Shown here piece after piece: positions 22,480 through 34,565 of a stretch of 64,000 bases of DNA; the stretch's first letter is position 1, and each line of letters opens with the position of its first letter. The notes below the pieces were generated by a model. That model was given only the letters and a program-made list of their open reading frames with translations, did no database searches and had not been told where the DNA came from. Both the position numbers and the translations under genes were made by a program. Source of the DNA: Hyaloperonospora brassicae (Eukaryota; Oomycota; Peronosporomycetes; Peronosporales; Peronosporaceae); contig CANTFL010000275.1 of NCBI GenBank assembly GCA_947650285.1, positions 124,047-188,046 on the forward strand, read 5' to 3'.

Positions 22480-23975
22480 ACTTCTATAACAAATTAGCTT
22501 TCAATAACGTCGCCTCCGCATATTCATGCTTAATGATACTAATTTTACAAAATTATAGATGACATTTATTCTCACGCCTACTTGCTTTGCATACGACCTG
22601 ATTCCATCAGACTTTACAATAATTTTTGCCGCTTGATCATATAATTGCCTGCCCATATGCTCCGCCACAGATAGTCCATCTCCTACTGCAACTTTTGCAA
22701 TTCTAGCAGCTCTCGTCTAAAGTGTTAAGTAAACTTAAATATATCCTTGGTAACCGACAAGGATCCTACGGATGGCAATTTAAATATTGTAACGAGCGAT
22801 CACCCCACTCACGATAAACAATCTGTTCATAATTAGATTTCGGTCGGTCATGTCTGCTACAAAATCTGAGTCGCTCTAATTTGTCACCGTAATAACGTCT
22901 ACATTTTCGAGTAGGAACAGGGTGAATTTAATGGATATTGTTACCTTAAGATATCGAGCGATGTGTATCGCCCAATTTCAGTCACTGACAATCGGTTAGT
23001 GCATGTTTTTTGAAAAAATTCGGAATCCGCAAAGCCAATGTTAGGCCACGAACACCGATCGACCATACAAGACTACCAACTAATGACAGAAAGTCTTGAA
23101 TAGTTGACTTGCCCTTCTTGGCCTCTTTTGCTGACAGGTACACACGTGTGTTACGGTCGTACTTGTATCATCGATCGGTGTCCTCATCCTATATGCTGAA
23201 GCCAAATCACATTGACTCGTTTTCTCTCAATAGCATCCGTCCAATGTATAGCTGCACGCTCATAAGACCTCTTTCATGATAAGAAACTCGTCAACTCGAA
23301 CTTATTTTTAGATAGAGAGAACACTTATCGCTTCAAAATCAATTCTTCCACCTCTTACCGATTTGACGCTGTTATCAAAGTATCAGCCATAATACCCCTA
23401 TGATTGTCAGTTTGTCTCCGTCGTTATTTACATACAGGAATAGGTCTGATGTGCATCGAAAAAAAGCAATTTCTTCAAGTTCTTTATTTATTGATTTGCT
23501 CTCAAGCCGACCCAATCGTTTAAGGTCGGAAAGCATCATTACAAGCTAGGTTGCCAGTTTGTCACTGCCCTTAACCTAAATTCGCTGCAACATTGCATCT
23601 GCGACAATTGTACCTTGCGGTACGGCGTAAAAAACTTCTATTTTTGTTGTGATTTGCATTCACGTTGGCATCTGGCATGTCATCGTGTGTGCTGGTACCT
23701 ACCAAAGTATAGCAAGTATCAGAATGATCTTTACCGTACCTATTTTATCACCGCGGCAAATGTCAAGCCGTAGTCGATGCAGAAGACTTGCCCGATCTCG
23801 TATAGAACATGCCACGCTTTTAAACGCTTTAGGTCGTAGTTAGCATTCAATTTGGTATAAAAAAGTTATTTAGTTTTCAAGACATGGCTTATCTTTGGCA
23901 AGACTTAAATCTTTCATAGTTAGTTTCAGCTAAACGATCGCAGCTCTTCTTGCATTGATGTCGCCCACTTCCCCC
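22480..23975 (-). pseudogene. Ty1/copia pol remnant (RT to RNase H), minus strand
   Basis: Reverse-strand translation in shifting frames gives a collinear series of copia landmarks. Near 23973 is KWATSMQEEL, the start of the RT domain. At 23.8 kb is LKAWHVLYEIGQ, equivalent to the KARLVAKGFSQ stretch. At about 23400-23460 is SDLFLYVNNDGDKLTIIGV, preceding the catalytic YVDD region. Near 23.1 kb is FLSLVGSLVWSIGVR (YRSLVGSLMYLA-like). At 22841-22876 is SDSDFVADMTDRN (RNase H, DSDWAGD-like), and a tail resembling RTKHIDVRYHF lies near 22.6 kb. Many stops and frameshifts make it non-functional. It lies against the 5' part of Ty3/gypsy copy B1, which probably cuts it. Confidence 0.8.
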
Positions 23976-24249
23976 TCGTCACTCGGTCTTTCAGATTGCT
24001 CTTCATGGCCCGACCGTTATATTTGGTCTGCTAATGCAAAGCTGTTTACTATATTTGAAGGCTTTTCCGTTTTTCTTTCTTCATTCATTTATCGTATTTA
24101 CTTGGCCACGGCCTTCATCACGTGACTCATACGCGATTACTCTTCCTCTTAATAGTGCATACCCCTAGTAAGGCTTTGACTTTCAATATAAAAAATTTAC
24201 AGTCAACTCCGTACTAACAAACAGTACAAAGACGTCGATGCCGCTTTAC

Positions 24250-25430
24250 ACCTAATAGCACTTTGTAGTCCGTGTAAGGTTTACTAGCGCATCGCCCGAC
24301 ATCAAAATATTGGACGATGTAGAAGGTGAAAGCTATGTTGGAACTCGTAAGAGCTACTGCTTAGTTAAAGGTTTCAACTGAAGAGAAATCGCTAGAATAA
24401 CTTCGATAGTTATCAAAGCGACTGTCTATGCCATGCTATCCTCAAGGGATAGGGATAACATCATTTCACCATTATTAAATAATTACAACAAGAATGTGAT
24501 GAAGCGCAAGCGGAGGTGACTTTGTTGCAACAAAAAGATCACTAGCGGACTGAAATTTTGCTACATAAACTGTCTCAGTCCGCAGATTTAACGCGTGTGC
24601 TTTGACGGCAAGCTCTTGATGTAAATATCTGCATGCATCAAGGACCCGAAGACGTACTCCGCTGAGATCATATGTCAAAGTAGAAGGTGACATCAAGGCT
24701 TTTGGCTTTAAAGTTGAGCAGATACAAATTGCATTTGCTCATTCATACGCGGCAGAAGACGCCAAATATTGAGCCTTAAAATTTAATTTTCACGACCCAG
24801 ATAAGTTTAGATCGTTAAAGATCTTCAAGAGCTTGCTTAGCGGAACATTTGAGCCGCCCAGGGTATAATTCGGAACGCTTCATAAGCTCCTACATGACGA
24901 AAAGGGTCGGTATAAATTTAAGGCTTACACTCAACACATGCATTACCTTGAGAGTTACGTAATAGCTAACCCTGTGAGTGAATTTATGTTATGCACTATG
25001 TTAATTTAAGGTCTTTTAGATGGTTCCTTCCGGTAACACTTCTTAAGTCAAGTCAATATCCTTTAAAAATGATTTCAGCTGCGGATCTGGAAGACTTAAG
25101 TATGAAACAGGCTCACCCTACGATGACTGCCTATCGTCCACAGACACGACTAAAATTAAAAGGTTTCTTTTTGATGAACCTCTGTTATGTCGAGGATAAA
25201 TAACCGCGTCCTTCAAACGACACAGGATTGCTGAGATGTCATCTTTGTCACAAGTTATGAACCTAATCTTACGAATGTAGTGCTCCACGCTTAGTATATA
25301 AACAGGAATGAGCGAGATGATCGTCCATTTACCAAAAAGGGCAGGGCAGTAGGCGTAGGTACATCGCTGTTGCGACTCCGAAACAGCGAAGCGGACCATA
25401 AAAAATGAACGGGGTCAGGAGGGCCGGAGT
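24250..25430 (+). pseudogene. B1 Ty3/gypsy element: primer-binding region and gag, strongly decayed
   Basis: The sequence gctttacacctaatagcact near 24242-24261 corresponds to the LTR end plus primer-binding site of B2 and B3 (cgttacacctggtagcact). Further right, aacatttgagccgcccaggg (about 24842) equals the gag stretch encoding TFEPP in B2. Near 25090-25140 the segment encoding MKQAHPTMTAYRP matches the late gag of B3. Numerous stops are present and the stretch is AT-enriched. The 5' LTR itself could not be delimited to the left of 24250. Confidence 0.65.
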
Positions 25431-25479
25431 GCCCTAGTGATTCAGCAACCTCAAGAGAAATTCAAACTCTTGACGAAAG

Positions 25480-27684
25480 TCTCTCCAGACACACAATCAT
25501 TGTGTGTTTCTGCACCTGGTGATGAGGTACCCCTCGTCACCTTGAAGTTGCAAGTGACAACAGATTTGTCACTTCGTGCTCTGGTTGACTTTGGGTCGTC
25601 GAACATCTTTTTTCCGTCATTCACTAAAGGATCGTACCTTCAAGATCGTTGATCGCGACATCCCTTCAAAAGGGATGACGGTGCGCCTTTCCTCAGTCAT
25701 CTCGATAACCGTTGAGAATCGTGTAGTAGGAATCCACTACACGTTAGAAGTCGAACTGTATTATGATGAATTCATCGGTCTGGACCTGGATGAATAATTT
25801 GATGCCATCCTGGGATTGCCTTGGCTCAGAAGGTACGAGCCAAGAGTGAGCTGAAAGCAACTATCCGTGAAGATGCCTGGCGCTTGATCATCAGATGACC
25901 ATCTGATGAACGTCTTGGAGCATCCACAAACGGGTTAATATATTCCAAGTGAGTGCGATGGTCTCACTTGTGGTACGGTCGTTAGCACGACTGCACAAGA
26001 ACTCCTTGCAGTTGATCACTACACAGTGGAGCAAGCTCCCGGCGGCGGTACAGAAGCACAGGCAGCGCCGAGGGTCCAACACTCGAATAAGCCGAGTGTA
26101 CAGGGACAAGGATGCATGCTGGAAAGGGATCATTTTGGAAAGAAGAGACCGGTTGCCGCTGATCGGCCACATGGTGGTCCTAGGTCGACTGAGAAGTAGA
26201 CCGTAGATGATCGTTACCTGACAGCGGCTGCTCGGTTACCGTCAGAACACGTAGAGGAAAAGACACCCCAAGTACTTGAGGAAGACATTCTTGAAGCGAG
26301 TTAATGCTGGGGAAGAGAGTCCTCAGCATTCTGGGCGTTTTACTTCCTAGGAATTGACTGCGACTTTTAACGTCTTGATCAATATCCGACCAATGGTAGG
26401 TTATTATACGCTTGATCTGATTTTGCCTCTAGAGTTGACTTCGCAGATAACTCAATTGCCAACGCAAGAACCTTTTCGGTTCTGGCGTGCTCAGACGTCG
26501 ATACCAAGGAAGGACTTACTCATAAATGGTATGTCACAGAGTGCCGTCTTCTCGTCCATGGATCGAATGGATGGCTTCTATCAGATCCTCATGCGTGAAC
26601 GTTACATCACGTACACAGCATTAAGCACCCCAGTAATATGCTGTGGGAGTGGCTAGTGATGCCACAGGGGGTGAGTAACGCTCCTGCAACGTTCAACAGA
26701 TGGGTAGCCAATTTATTGAGATCGCTGCGGAATTTCGCACCGAGTTACTTTGACCATGTGTTCGTTCATGGCGGGTTTATGGACGGAAAGACGGACGTAG
26801 AAGTTCAAAAACACACGTTCGTCTGGTTCTTCAGCTTACGCAGGAGAATAAGTTGTACTCCAACCTCGAGAAAGGTATTTTCGTGGCTAGCTAAATTACA
26901 CTTCTTGGATGTATCATGGGTAAACACGACGTATACCCTGATCCCAAATTAAGCAAGGCGGTGACCGACTTAACCGCGGCATGCGATGTAAAGGGACTAT
27001 GGAAGTTCATTGAATTAGCGTCGTACTTGCACAGGTACTCACGCAACTACGCCAAGATGACCGTGCATCTTTCTTGTTTGATAAAGCCAATTGTAGAGTG
27101 GTCAGGGAACGCTGACTGTCATCGTGCCTTTGAGGGTATCAAGTAGAGCTTGAAGCAATAGTCTATAGTGGCGAATACAGATCAGGACATACCAGTCCAT
27201 GTGGTCTGTAATGCCAGCGATTTTGCGATCGGCTGTTCGTTGATGCAACTTAATACAGATGGCGCAGAGCGCGTCATCTGCTATCAATCGCGTCAGCCGC
27301 AAGTAGCTGAGCGTAATTACCCAGTGCATGACAAGGAAATCCGTGCCATGAATAATGCTCTGGGTCAGTTGTGTGTCTTCCTATTAGGAGATAGACCGTT
27401 CGTTGTGTATACGGAACATGGGTCTTTACGCACGGCCGTAACAGTTCACACTTCTCTCAAATAATGGCGATGTAGCCGCTTTCTTCGCGATGTATAACTT
27501 CACCATCGAATACAAGCCAGGACGACTAAATGTCGTCGCTGATGCGCTCTCGCGCCGACCCGATTCCGAGCCGGGAGCGCAATACAACTGTGAGGATAAG
27601 CCCACTGTTCGGACACTTACGTTCAGTGTTCCGTCGTCAACGTTACTTGACAACGTAAGGAAGGCCTACGCCGAAGGTAATTAG
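25480..27684 (+). pseudogene. B1 protease, reverse transcriptase and RNase H remnants
   Basis: The protease segment at about 25530-25860 contains LVDFGSSNIFF where active retropepsins have D-S/T-G, and the LPWLRRYEPRV flap-end motif. RT pieces at about 26480-27120 include MLWEWLVMPQGVSNAPATFNR, while the catalytic box reads YFDHV instead of YFDDV. A 510-base segment present in B2 (49318-49827, fingers region of RT) is missing at 26489/26490. RNase H at about 27160-27680 carries VVCNASDFAIG and YKPGRLNVVADALSRRPD. In-frame stops (25852, 27144 and others) and frameshifts are present. The same deletion and stops occur in B3. Confidence 0.85.
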
Positions 27685-27738
27685 CTTCTGTGCTTGATAA
27701 ATCATTAGGTATATACAACTCGTTAATCGTCGAAAGAT

Positions 27739-28640
27739 TTGTCGGCAATATACAGTTTATTTTTGGGTCGGTATACGAAACGCAACGTGTTGCTATACTA
27801 TAAAGCCGTTGCCGGCGACACACCTCGTGTCGTCGTTCCCGCTCAAAACAGTTTGCACTTTCGCATCATGTATGAGTGTCACGATGTTCGAAAACGTGGT
27901 TATCGTGGTAGGGGAAGACTTACTTTAAGATGAGTCGTTCCTTTAATGGCCCCGCCAGTATCAGTTTGTGCGCAAAAACATTCGTGCTTTCGAATATTGT
28001 CAACGGGTGAAGCCTAGTACTTCATCCCGTGCACCTTAACAGCCTCTGCCGTACCGGCAGGGTGGTGGTAGTCCGCTCCTTGGACTTCGTCTTCCGTATT
28101 TTCGGAGTTGGCCACATATATTATGGTATTCTTGTGTTCGTTGACCGGTTCAGCAAGATGGTGAATATTGCTGCAGTACCCGACTCGATTGCGACACAGG
28201 GCTGTGCTCGCGTTTTTATCGACACGATATCTCGACTACACGGACCTACCCGTGACCTCGTGTCCGACCATACCCTAGGTTTACGGCAGATGTTTGGCAA
28301 CCCGTGTTCCGATTGCTCGGAACGAGTTCGAAGATTTCAACATATGAACTTTTCATATCAGATGGTCAGATGGAACGTGTAAGCCATATCCTCAGGAAGA
28401 TAATTCGAGGATCTGTCCATTATTTCTCGAGTTGGAGCGAGTTCCTACCCATGGTGGAATTTGCCATTAATAATTTGGTGCCTGCTTCGACCAATCATAC
28501 ACCGTTCTTCGTGAATGTCTTGCGCCATCCAAGCCTGCCCACCTTCGTAGAGTCTGACTCTTGGATAAGGGGGAGGGATGCGCTCGAGTGGAAACCGTTT
28601 TGTTTCATGCTCATCACGTGTCGACGGTAACGTCGTCACG
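27739..28640 (+). pseudogene. B1 integrase core remnant
   Basis: It aligns with the B2 integrase (51068-51900). Recognisable parts are DTPRVVVPAQNSLHFRIMYECHD (zinc-binding H/H region), the CQRVKPS region in another frame, VFVDRFSKMVN, ARVFIDTISRLHGP and VEFAINNLVPASTNHTPFFVN. The second catalytic aspartate context SDRDPRF is degraded to SDHTLGL. Several frameshifts are present. An acidic aspartate-rich stretch follows (about 28630-28760), as in B2. Confidence 0.8.
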
Positions 28641-29036
28641 TATGATGCCGATGTCGATCAGGTCGACATCGAAGAAGTAGATCATCTGAATAATAGTGGT
28701 GACGCATTTATCAATTCAGATGATTATTACGATGCTAATATTTTCAGCATTGCCAACGACTGTATCAGCTAGGAAGATGAAACACTCACTGATAAATAGA
28801 AAGAAGATAGTACTGTTTCTGCAGTTCGCACAAAGTGATCTGAACAAAACAATGTCGATTCAGCAGAAGGATTTCTGCTAACTCGAGAAGCCGTGGTCCG
28901 TTTCGTGCCGGGCTTCGTCGCTCACGAGGTGGACCGGCAGAAAAGGAACGCTGACAAGAATGGAAGATCAAATGTTTTTTAATTTATTGAATGCGATCAA
29001 GTCCTATTATCGACGGCAAACCTACCTAGCCATGTA

Positions 29037-29735
29037 GTGACTAACGTGGACAGAAGTAAACTACTGCCCTATTACATCGTCCCCTTTCGTGTGCTGCGCC
29101 GACAAGGCAACGCATACACGATTGAGATGCCGCGTAGAATTCGAACGCACCCTACGTTTTATGTAGGACGTCTCCGTCCTTACTGTCAGTACGAGCCTTC
29201 TTCCTGGAGCTATGAAAATACCCCACACGTTCAAGAATCGCCATGAGGTTCTTGCGCTCGCGCTCCCGGCGATTAGTCTGGTCGCGTAGTGAAGAGAACT
29301 CTCCAATCATCTGAAAGATCTCCTTGCGAGCTGTCGCCAGCTCGTCAACGAGGGAGCGGACATCCCTCCCGACCTGAAGCTGAACGAAGGCTTAATCAGC
29401 ACTATCCTTCGCACGATCACCCTCACGATCCTTGTGGTGCTTCCGCATTACATAGTATAGAGTAGTGCGCTTGTATTTCTCGTGCTTTATATTCTCGCGC
29501 GATTCAGAAATTGCTCGATCCATCCCGTGTTGGTCAATATGGTGAGTCGAACGAAATGGAGGATAGTTTTCCTCCTTCGCCACATCCTTTGTTTGAATCA
29601 CACGGTAGTAAACGCTTCCTTGTGGAGCGCATTTTGAACCACCGTGACGATTTAGGATTAAAAGCCGACTTACCGCGTCCAGTGGCGGGGGTATTTTACA
29701 CTCGTGGAACAGCTACGAGCCCCGCTCACAGCTGA
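29037..29735 (+). pseudogene. B1 integrase C-terminal domain and chromodomain remnant
   Basis: At 29037-29246 the frame reads SKLLPYYIVPFRVLRRQGNAY and THPTFYVGRLRPY, the SH3-like integrase end of chromoviruses. After a linker, 29590-29735 encodes KRFLVERILNHRDD, the start of a chromodomain whose remainder is frameshifted. Nucleotide identity with B3 (63380-64000) is very high over this part. Confidence 0.8.
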
Positions 29736-30690
29736 AGGTGTATGTTCCCGGTCTCATCGATCTTACGACTGGACGCAACCTTTAATAACGGAAGACCATC
29801 GTCGAGCGAACGTCCGGCGCGATCGTAAAGGTATTGAAAAGTCTCAATCCCTTGGTACATCTCGTACGATATGCGCGCCCTCCAGAAGGGCCGATCAGGG
29901 AGGAAGGTCTTCCTAGGTACGCGAATAGAGTTGTCAAAACAATTTTCTGCACAGAGAGGCAAGGTACACCTGCCTCTCGATACAATCGGTGCAAGTTAAA
30001 CCGAGCACTGATTGGATACTTCTGTTTGGTTCTATTGAGAGCTGCAATAAATTTGTCTTGATAAGCGTCACGGCCAACATTTTCAATTTTGCCGTTAGGA
30101 GAATTCCACGCCTGCACCAACGAAACTCGTTTCAGTTGCGGTTGCCTTGGTACCATTGATGTCGGAAAAGACATTGATAAAATACTCATGCTTAGTGCGA
30201 TATTCACTCGCAATGACACAAGACCATGGATTCTTGACGAATCGAAGGGTGGGATCCGATAACTCATAGTTGTGTAACCATACCACTTATTCAGATTGCG
30301 TTGGGAAGGCATCCATGGTTTCTTTTTAGAAGCAGATCCTAACGCGTTACGATCTTACTACTATGGCGTATTGCCAACCTAAGTAATTGCACTACGATCG
30401 CCGCAATCACTGTGATTGCTACGGCTACGATGACTCCGTGAAAAATGGTCCACATCGTCACGATGATTAACGTTCTCATGTTTCTCACTCGCATCATATG
30501 AATCCAAGTGCGATCGGTTTGATCCCCGAGACGAGTACTCTGACACGTCGACTGAGCCAAACGAATCATGGTGCAGAGCCTTATCGAGACTGCCACGGGG
30601 CTTAACAGTCGTCGTGCCCGCACCCACAGCTTTACGACCGGGCTTCTCGGGCGATTCCGAGTCGGACGGGGGGTCCGAGTCGCCCAAATA
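29726..30690 (-). pseudogene. B1 antisense gene between chromodomain and 3' LTR (broken)
   Basis: On the minus strand, consecutive frames join into one gene-like translation. It has a serine/aspartate-rich N-terminus with HHDSFGSVDVSEY, then KNPWSCVIAS, EYFINVFSDINGTKATATET, AWNSPNGKIENVGR, PISARFNLHRLYREAGVPCL and finally FWRARISYEMYQGIETFQYL. Each block has a counterpart, in the same order, on the minus strand of B2 (HSLFGSDDVLY; AWNAFVQNVKNFGR; GARYRLHFL with AGIPCL; GRAHISSEMRDAIANLQSIY). Similarity at the protein level between diverged copies indicates a former real gene. Its function is unknown; no known family was recognised. Confidence 0.65.
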
Positions 30691-31051
30691 GACAACCTCT
30701 ATGGATTCGACGTCAATGGGGGACTACCACCCGCAGAAGAAGCTACGGATGAAGAAGCTACACGTGTATGACCACGTGTACCTGCAAAAGTGGGTGTTGC
30801 AGGCTACTTGTCAACAGCAGAAGGCGAAGTAAAGCCTACTGCCGAGTCTTTGATTTCTCTCCGGCTGCACGCGTCCGTGCAGTTGCGGCTTTGCTCGCGC
30901 AGTGCATAGACAAACTCGTAGGCGCTGAAAGTTGGAGTGAGAACGTCAAAACCAACAAGTGCTCCCTTTCCCCAGAGCGACAAGACGGTGGTCACTCTAT
31001 TACCAATTACCCAAATCACTATATAAAGTGACTGATGGTAAGGGGAGGTGA

Positions 31052-31514
31052 TGTAACGAGGTAAGCCCGTTGCATAAAATGGATACGGATGTATCAATTT
31101 TTGCATATTATTTATTTAGATAATATTGAATCAACATTACTCGAGAAGAGGTAATGTTGGCGGAATATTACCCCCGAGGGTAATATTCTGGTGTGATCCA
31201 CTTCTTGGTTGATGTAGAAGCTACGTCAATTAAATCCAACACCAATCGCTGCTAGACGCGCACAATGGGTCGTGGGGCAAGAGACTTACATAGGAAATTG
31301 TACCAATATATAGCTAGATAAAGACAAATATGGCTATTAGGAAACTTGACTATATCAAATGCAGTACTACTTTTTCCTTAAACAGAGCTTCCGAATTATG
31401 TTTACTTACTAGCGCTTCTTCACGCCACGTGTACGTGAAGTTGTGATTACATATCCTTGTGATCTATCAACGCAAGTCCTTACTCGCAATTGGCTTATAA
31501 CGTTCCCCGTTACA
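31052..31514 (+). mobile_element. B1 3' LTR
   Basis: 463 bases, tgtaacgaggtaagcccgtt to cgttccccgttaca, preceded by a purine-rich tract (aaggggaggtga). It aligns with the B3 5' LTR once the insertion in the latter is removed. The right flank is tctaa, and no matching left flank could be located because the 5' LTR of B1 is unrecognisable. Confidence 0.85.
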
Positions 31515-31893
31515 TCTAATATTTTTTCGGAAACGCTTATGTGAGGCATTTCTTCCTGCAAACCGACCACTTGATCTGGAAAGTATATTTCTAACATTTT
31601 CAAAGTGCAGGTTGGTACAGTCAAGCCTCATCTTTCACGAAGTCAGCCTTTTCGTTCTGTATATTGAGACTACTGCTGAGTTGAAACTACCGACGATATT
31701 TGCGTGAAGTACGTCGTGAGTGGGCTACTGTGGTCATGTATTTTTTTATTAAAAAATGACTTGACATGCTCTGTAAACCTACGATTATGTAAGCTTCAAT
31801 TAGCTACAATAAACTCGAACCACTTCAGAGTTGTAATTGTCACAAGCCTTTGTTTACGAATCAGCCATTTGAGGGGCTGTGAGACCTGCAGTA
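31515..31893. other. Short spacer between B1 and copia element C2
   Basis: About 380 AT-rich bases with a 99-codon plus-strand frame that runs on into the C2 LTR and is not credible as a gene. No terminal structures were seen other than the adjoining LTRs. Confidence 0.4.
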
Positions 31894-32164
31894 TGTTGAA
31901 TTCTGAGTTGGATATTGAAGATGAAACGACAATTGGCCGAATGGTCCAAGCGACGGCAGTTATAATATTTGGTAAGCGGCGACGGAGAAAAATCCACAGT
32001 TGAAGGAGATATGACGATAGTGCCGGTTGCTCTCGTGGTAATTAGTGATGCGCACCAATAAGGAGTAGCCAAGACGCATCGTGTTTGTATGAATACTAGG
32101 TCAATTACTAAAACACACTCTAGGACTCACGTCTACTTTTCTTACCTTCGCACCGCAAAATGCA
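31894..32164 (+). mobile_element. Ty1/copia element C2, 5' LTR
   Basis: 271 bases from tgttgaattctgagttgga to caccgcaaaatgca. A near-identical copy in the same orientation lies at 44155-44425. The two copies differ at only a handful of positions, and both begin TG and end CA. Flanks (cagta on the left, ccaca on the right of the pair) do not form a target duplication. Confidence 0.85.
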
Positions 32165-34565
32165 ACTTGTTTATAAGCCCAAAATTTGTGCAAAATAATA
32201 GATCGCAATGGGGAAGCATGAATACACGAGCGAAGGAATCTCGATCGAGTAGAATGTTAATGATTGGCAGTATAACTAGCTGATTGTGCATAATATCTTC
32301 AAGAAGTAGAATATGGGCGAGTTGATAGATGATCTGTACGACAAGAATGAGGTTAAGAAGGCAGAAGTCAAGAAGCTAATGATCAACTCTAGCTTTGAGC
32401 ATAGCGCTACATCCTCACAAGCTTGTCACGTGATCTGTTGCGGCAGGAGCGTGAAAACAATTTAGCACCAGAGCTGTAAAAAGCCTTGGTAATTATGAAT
32501 GAAGACATGTCGGACCCCACTATGCGCAAACATCATGTCCGGCAGCTGGTTTACATGCTTTAAAATGCAAATCTGGAGAAAATGGGAATGTAAACGCGCA
32601 CCTGATGCGACGTTTTACCCTCCGCACCAAATTCGCTGATCTACAATTTAGGGCAATCAACCCGATATGCGGAAAGCTCTGTTGGCAATCTTCCTAACAA
32701 CGACTTCATTCAACCAATTGCGGCAGCCTGTGTGGGTTTAAAGTGACTCAGCAGCTTACATTCAAGATAAAAATAGAAAGCTTATTAGCATAGCCGCCGC
32801 TCTTTATGCGGAGACTACAAGCGGTTTGGTAGTGGCGCACTCATGGGCGTGAAGCGCAAAGCTGTGATCCGTAAACGCGACAATAAAACCAGTCAAAAAA
32901 TGTACGGAAAAAATACAAACCAAATTTCTTATAGAAAAATTTAATACGAAAGACAACAAAAAGAAGTATTACTAATGTGGCCGTATGTGAGCAACTTAAA
33001 AATATTTTTCAGATCATAATAAACAACGCGATAATAGCGAAGGCTCAAAAATGCCGCCATAAAAGGTGTCGCTTGTCATGATTGCAAGCGGAATACGACA
33101 ACGAACTTCACTCAGTATGAAGTGCTTCAGATATTTGAAATAGATTTAGACTTGGTAACCATGGAATTGAATCACTTGACGAAGTTCTGCATATTGATGG
33201 TCAACCAACCAATACTGATGGAATGGAGAAGTGGTATATTAACACTGCATCGAAAGCACATGTGGTCGGAGACAAGCCGTCCTTCATTCTCTATCGGTAG
33301 CTCTTTATCGACGAAGCCACCGTGCGTAGCGTTGTACCGAGCATTAGTAGCAGCCAATTGGAGTGAAAACGGACTTAGTGGAATCGTCAGTTGATGGAAA
33401 GACAGTGCTTTTGGTGATCGACGACGTGCTAAAAGCTCCTGCGCGATTAATCCACTATATTTGATGGGTCGTGCGCTTGTTGATAAATCTGAGTTTCAGT
33501 GGAATATAATCCGCACAAATTTACATTAATTAAAAATAAAGAGTCGGTGGCTAAAGCTGCCAAGTTGTAGCAGTATGTATATTTTAAGGATAAGTTGCAT
33601 TAGGTGACAAGAATAAACTTAACTTAGAAACGAGCGTGATAAACCTTACAGCTCGAGATGGTGTTGCCGATTTGCAATGATGGCACAAGCTTTTGGGCGA
33701 TATAGACCCTGTATACATCGAAAAGATGGTCGACCGAAAGCTTGTTGTAGGAATGATGGTATATGGACATGGTGTACGCGATTGCGAGGCGTGTCATTTG
33801 TCAAAGCAAGTAAGGGAGACCTCCAAAAAGAGGCTGAAACGACACATTGTGCAGCATAATCAAGTTTAATATATAGATTTGTTGGTGCCTGTCGTAAATT
33901 GTGACACACATTTCTGCAGCTTTGGTGATCATGGATGATTATTGCAAGTTCATTACTACGTATATGCTACAAACAAAAGTAGCAGATGCAGTAACCGCAG
34001 CGCTAAAAGAATACTTTACTTGGGCTGAACGGCAAATTCATTGCAATGAAACCGATAATCGTGAAGCGAAAAAATTGAATATCCAATTTGCCAGTTGCTG
34101 ACAAATAAGGTGGAGAATTAACCTGTTTATAGTTAAAAATGGTTGAAAAAGATCGAGCTATAGAGCATGTTAAGTTGGTCCAGATAGCTCTTAGCAAAAC
34201 TCCTGCGATCATGTGCACACAACGTTGATGGAGATGACGCGCGCAATGTCGGAGCGCTCGAAAATGCGTCGGATGTTTTGGAATGATGCGTTTCAATATT
34301 CGATTTATATCAAGAACCGAACATTCACTCGATAACTTTATAATACACCATATGTAAAAAGATGATTGGTAAGAGGCCAGACATTCATTATCTTTGCACG
34401 TTTGACTCTTTGGCGTATGCGCACATTAAAGTTGACGCACGTCGACACAAGCTAGATCGTAAGGTCAAGACCGCATACATCTTGAGGTACGCGGAAGATG
34501 TATTGGGTGACAAGCCGCACGTTCAGATGATCTTACGCGGAATTTTGTACCCGACATTCGCGTAA
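32165..34565 (+). pseudogene. C2 copia gag, protease and integrase remnants
   Basis: 32165-33200 should be gag but is too decayed to show motifs. At 33232-33288 one frame reads WYINTASKAHVVGDKPSF, matching the copia protease stretch WYLDSGASxHM with the catalytic aspartate changed to asparagine. At about 33670-33850 comes the pre-integrase domain: WHKLLGDIDPVYIEKM, then CEACHLSKQ. Integrase core pieces follow, and 34362-34565 encodes GKRPDIHYLCTFDSLAYAHI, the typical GKKPDxSHLRVFGCLAYVH end. Stops and frameshifts throughout make it non-functional. Confidence 0.8.

Noticed and set aside
32089..32283. Short frames in and next to the copia LTRs, including minus-strand frames repeated at 31854-32072 and 44028-44333
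   Set aside because: The repetition is explained by the LTRs themselves; no coding features.
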